Shown: positions 13,793 to 14,508 of the stretch, piece by piece | How positions within the stretch are numbered: the stretch's first letter is position 1 | How the letters are laid out: each line of letters opens with the position of its first letter | Assembly (NCBI GenBank): GCA_900551535.1 | Contig: URWJ01000026.1 | Location: 1 to 14,508, forward strand | DNA length: 14,508 nt | From: an uncultured Granulicatella sp. | Lineage (GTDB): Bacteria; Bacillota; Bacilli; Lactobacillales; Aerococcaceae | Direction of reading: 5' to 3' | The notes under the pieces: model-generated | What the model was told of the DNA's origin: nothing | What the model saw: the letters and a program-made list of their open reading frames with translations, nothing else | The model's database searches: none | Translations under genes and position numbers: made by a program

Positions 13793-14232
13793 TATTCGAT
13801 ACTTTGTAACTCCACAGAAATAATGTTATCCAAAGCATTAATTTCTTTAATCACGTCTTCTACACTTACCGTTGCCTCAGAAATATCAATCATGATTTGT
13901 ACAACAGCGACACTGTGAATCGCTAATCCTTGGAAGATCGTTAGGATGTTCATATCACGATTTGCAAATACTTCAAGCGTCTTTGTCAGCGTTCCTTTGA
14001 TATTTTTCATATGGATATTGATAGATGCTTTTCTTCCTGCATTTACAGAAGAAAATCCTTGTACTTTACGATAATACTTATAATAAACACTGCGTGAGAT
14101 GCCAACCATCTTCACTACTTCAGTGACGTCTTTTGCTTGTCCTGTTGCAAGTAGTTCTTTTGCTTGCAAAACTTTAGCAAATACAGGAGGAACAGCATCT
14201 TCAGAAACTAAAAAATGTTTTTGTCGCTTCAT
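13792..14232 (-). CDS. UPF0735/PheB-like protein: HTH plus ACT domain
   Basis: 146-aa protein resembling B. subtilis PheB, an ACT-domain protein linked to phenylalanine metabolism. The N terminus (KRQKHFLVSEDAVPPVFAKV) is followed by a helix-turn-helix-like segment (DVTEVVKMVGISRSVYYKY, about 35-53) and an ACT domain (about 70-143, with NIHMKNIKGTLTKTLEVFANRDMNILTIFQ). The combination suggests an amino-acid-responsive regulator, but DNA binding is unproven for the family. The frame is open to ATG 14256, but the promoter would place the transcript start at about 14258 and GAAGGA precedes the ATG pair at 14235/14232. ATG 14232 (6 nt spacing) also matches the family N terminus. First gene of the six-gene operon; the gene before it ends in a terminator, so obg, its neighbour in Bacillus, is not adjacent here as far as can be seen. 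Confidence 0.88.
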   Translation of the reverse strand: MKRQKHFLVSEDAVPPVFAKVLQAKELLATGQAKDVTEVVKMVGISRSVYYKYYRKVQGFSSVNAGRKASINIHMKNIKGTLTKTLEVFANRDMNILTIFQGLAIHSVAVVQIMIDISEATVSVEDVIKEINALDNIISVELQSIE

Positions 14233-14264
14233 CATTTGTCCTTCTTTCATAATCATTTGTACCC

Positions 14265-14294
14265 ATTTTACCCTACATCATGGACAGATGGCAA
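14265..14294 (-). promoter_or_regulatory. Promoter of the six-gene ACT-to-DUF438 operon
   Basis: Minus-strand TTGCCA (14294-14289), 18 nt, then TAAAAT (14270-14265); each hexamer matches 5 of 6. It lies between the terminator at 14318-14345 and the ACT-domain gene. It is the only good promoter seen for the ACT, HAD, MATE, CPBP, DUF1858 and DUF438 genes. Confidence 0.7.
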
Positions 14295-14317
14295 TTAATT
14301 CCGGCTAAAAAAACACG

Positions 14318-14345
14318 AAAAAAGAAGCTAGAAAACTAGCTTCTT
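14318..14345 (-). terminator. Intrinsic terminator overlapping the stop codon of the partial upstream gene
   Basis: Perfect 10-bp stem AAGAAGCTAG/CTAGCTTCTT (14336-14345 with 14322-14331) with a TTTT loop, followed on the minus strand by a T-run reaching 14318. The TAG stop of the upstream coding sequence is the last triplet of the ascending arm. Confidence 0.93.
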
Positions 14346-14508
14346 GTCATAAAATCATAAGGTGTGACATCATCCATTCCAATCATCGGAGAAATAAGTC
14401 CGTCTTCGATTGCTTGGATGGTTAATTGGATTTCTTTGCCTTCGTCTGAATGTACCGTATCATCAACCGACGGCTCCGTTTTATTCTCTTTAATTGCAGG
14501 AGTTTCTT
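14336..14508 (-). CDS. C-terminal end of an unidentified protein (5' part beyond window)
   Basis: The only minus-strand frame open to the right edge encodes 56 complete codons ending in TAG at 14338-14336. The peptide starts with a Lys/Glu/Ser-rich, probably disordered stretch (ETPAIKENKTEPSVDDTVHS) and ends with a more ordered segment (IQLTIQAIEDGLISPMIGMD, then DVTPYDFMTRS). I do not recognise the family. Codon use and the strong terminator exactly at its stop argue that it is a real gene end. Confidence 0.7.
   Translation of the reverse strand, partial: ETPAIKENKTEPSVDDTVHSDEGKEIQLTIQAIEDGLISPMIGMDDVTPYDFMTRS

Noticed and set aside
14233..14256. Earlier ATG starts (14256, 14250) for the ACT-domain protein
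   Set aside because: They would sit at or almost at the predicted transcript start, lack a Shine-Dalgarno, and extend beyond the usual family N terminus.
1..14508. tRNA/rRNA genes, CRISPR arrays, IS elements, prophage or plasmid functions
   Set aside because: No cloverleaf, repeat-spacer array, transposase, integrase or replication gene was seen on either strand.

Overview
All recognisable genes in this window lie on the minus strand, so transcription runs from high to low coordinates. The low G+C content, strong AGGAGG-type ribosome binding sites, occasional TTG starts, a hisS-aspS T-box and a WalR-type box all point to a Firmicute. The gene complement fits Lactobacillales, possibly a Carnobacteriaceae or Aerococcaceae relative; that narrower placement is inference.

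Layout, in transcription order from the right edge. (a) 14508-14336: C-terminal end of an unidentified protein, with its stop codon inside a strong terminator. (b) 14294-9227: a compact six-gene operon with a promoter at about 14265-14294. It encodes a PheB-like HTH/ACT protein, a HAD phosphatase, a MATE efflux protein, a CPBP/Abi intramembrane protease, a DUF1858 protein and a DUF438-hemerythrin-PAS protein. Junctions are 1-nt overlaps, zero-gap TAA/ATG or TAG/ATG, or 10-16 nt gaps. (c) 9214-7483: a Na/Pi cotransporter with a PhoU-like tail, with its own extended -10 and an inverted repeat at the start of the transcript; no terminator separates it from (b). (d) 7468-6871: a toxin-antitoxin-like pair (an 86-aa protein of uncertain identity plus a HigA-like XRE protein) behind a 20-bp perfect palindrome that covers the promoter. 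(e) 6854-5129: a YbiT/YkpA-type ABC-F ATPase. (f) 5086-4601: a nucleoside 2-deoxyribosyltransferase. (g) 4597-3376: a secreted coiled-coil/3D-domain cell wall protein behind a WalR/VicR box. (h) 3344-2449: a Cof-type HAD phosphatase. (i) 2408-1: hisS-aspS, controlled by a T-box leader; aspS runs off the left edge.

Most of the window is core housekeeping: aminoacylation, wall remodelling, nucleoside salvage, phosphate uptake and ribosome-associated ATPase. The most informative points are the T-box (overlapping GAC/CAC specifier and a UGGU bulge that suits tRNA-Asp better than tRNA-His), an AspRS carrying a His/Gly pair reminiscent of non-discriminating enzymes, the WalR box ahead of the 3D-domain gene, the operator-covered TA-like locus with an unrecognised partner, and the tightly coupled DUF1858/DUF438-hemerythrin-PAS pair at the end of the six-gene operon. 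No tRNA, rRNA, CRISPR array, IS element or prophage was seen. The longest stretch without a coding region (2127-2496) is filled by the hisS promoter, the T-box and a terminator.
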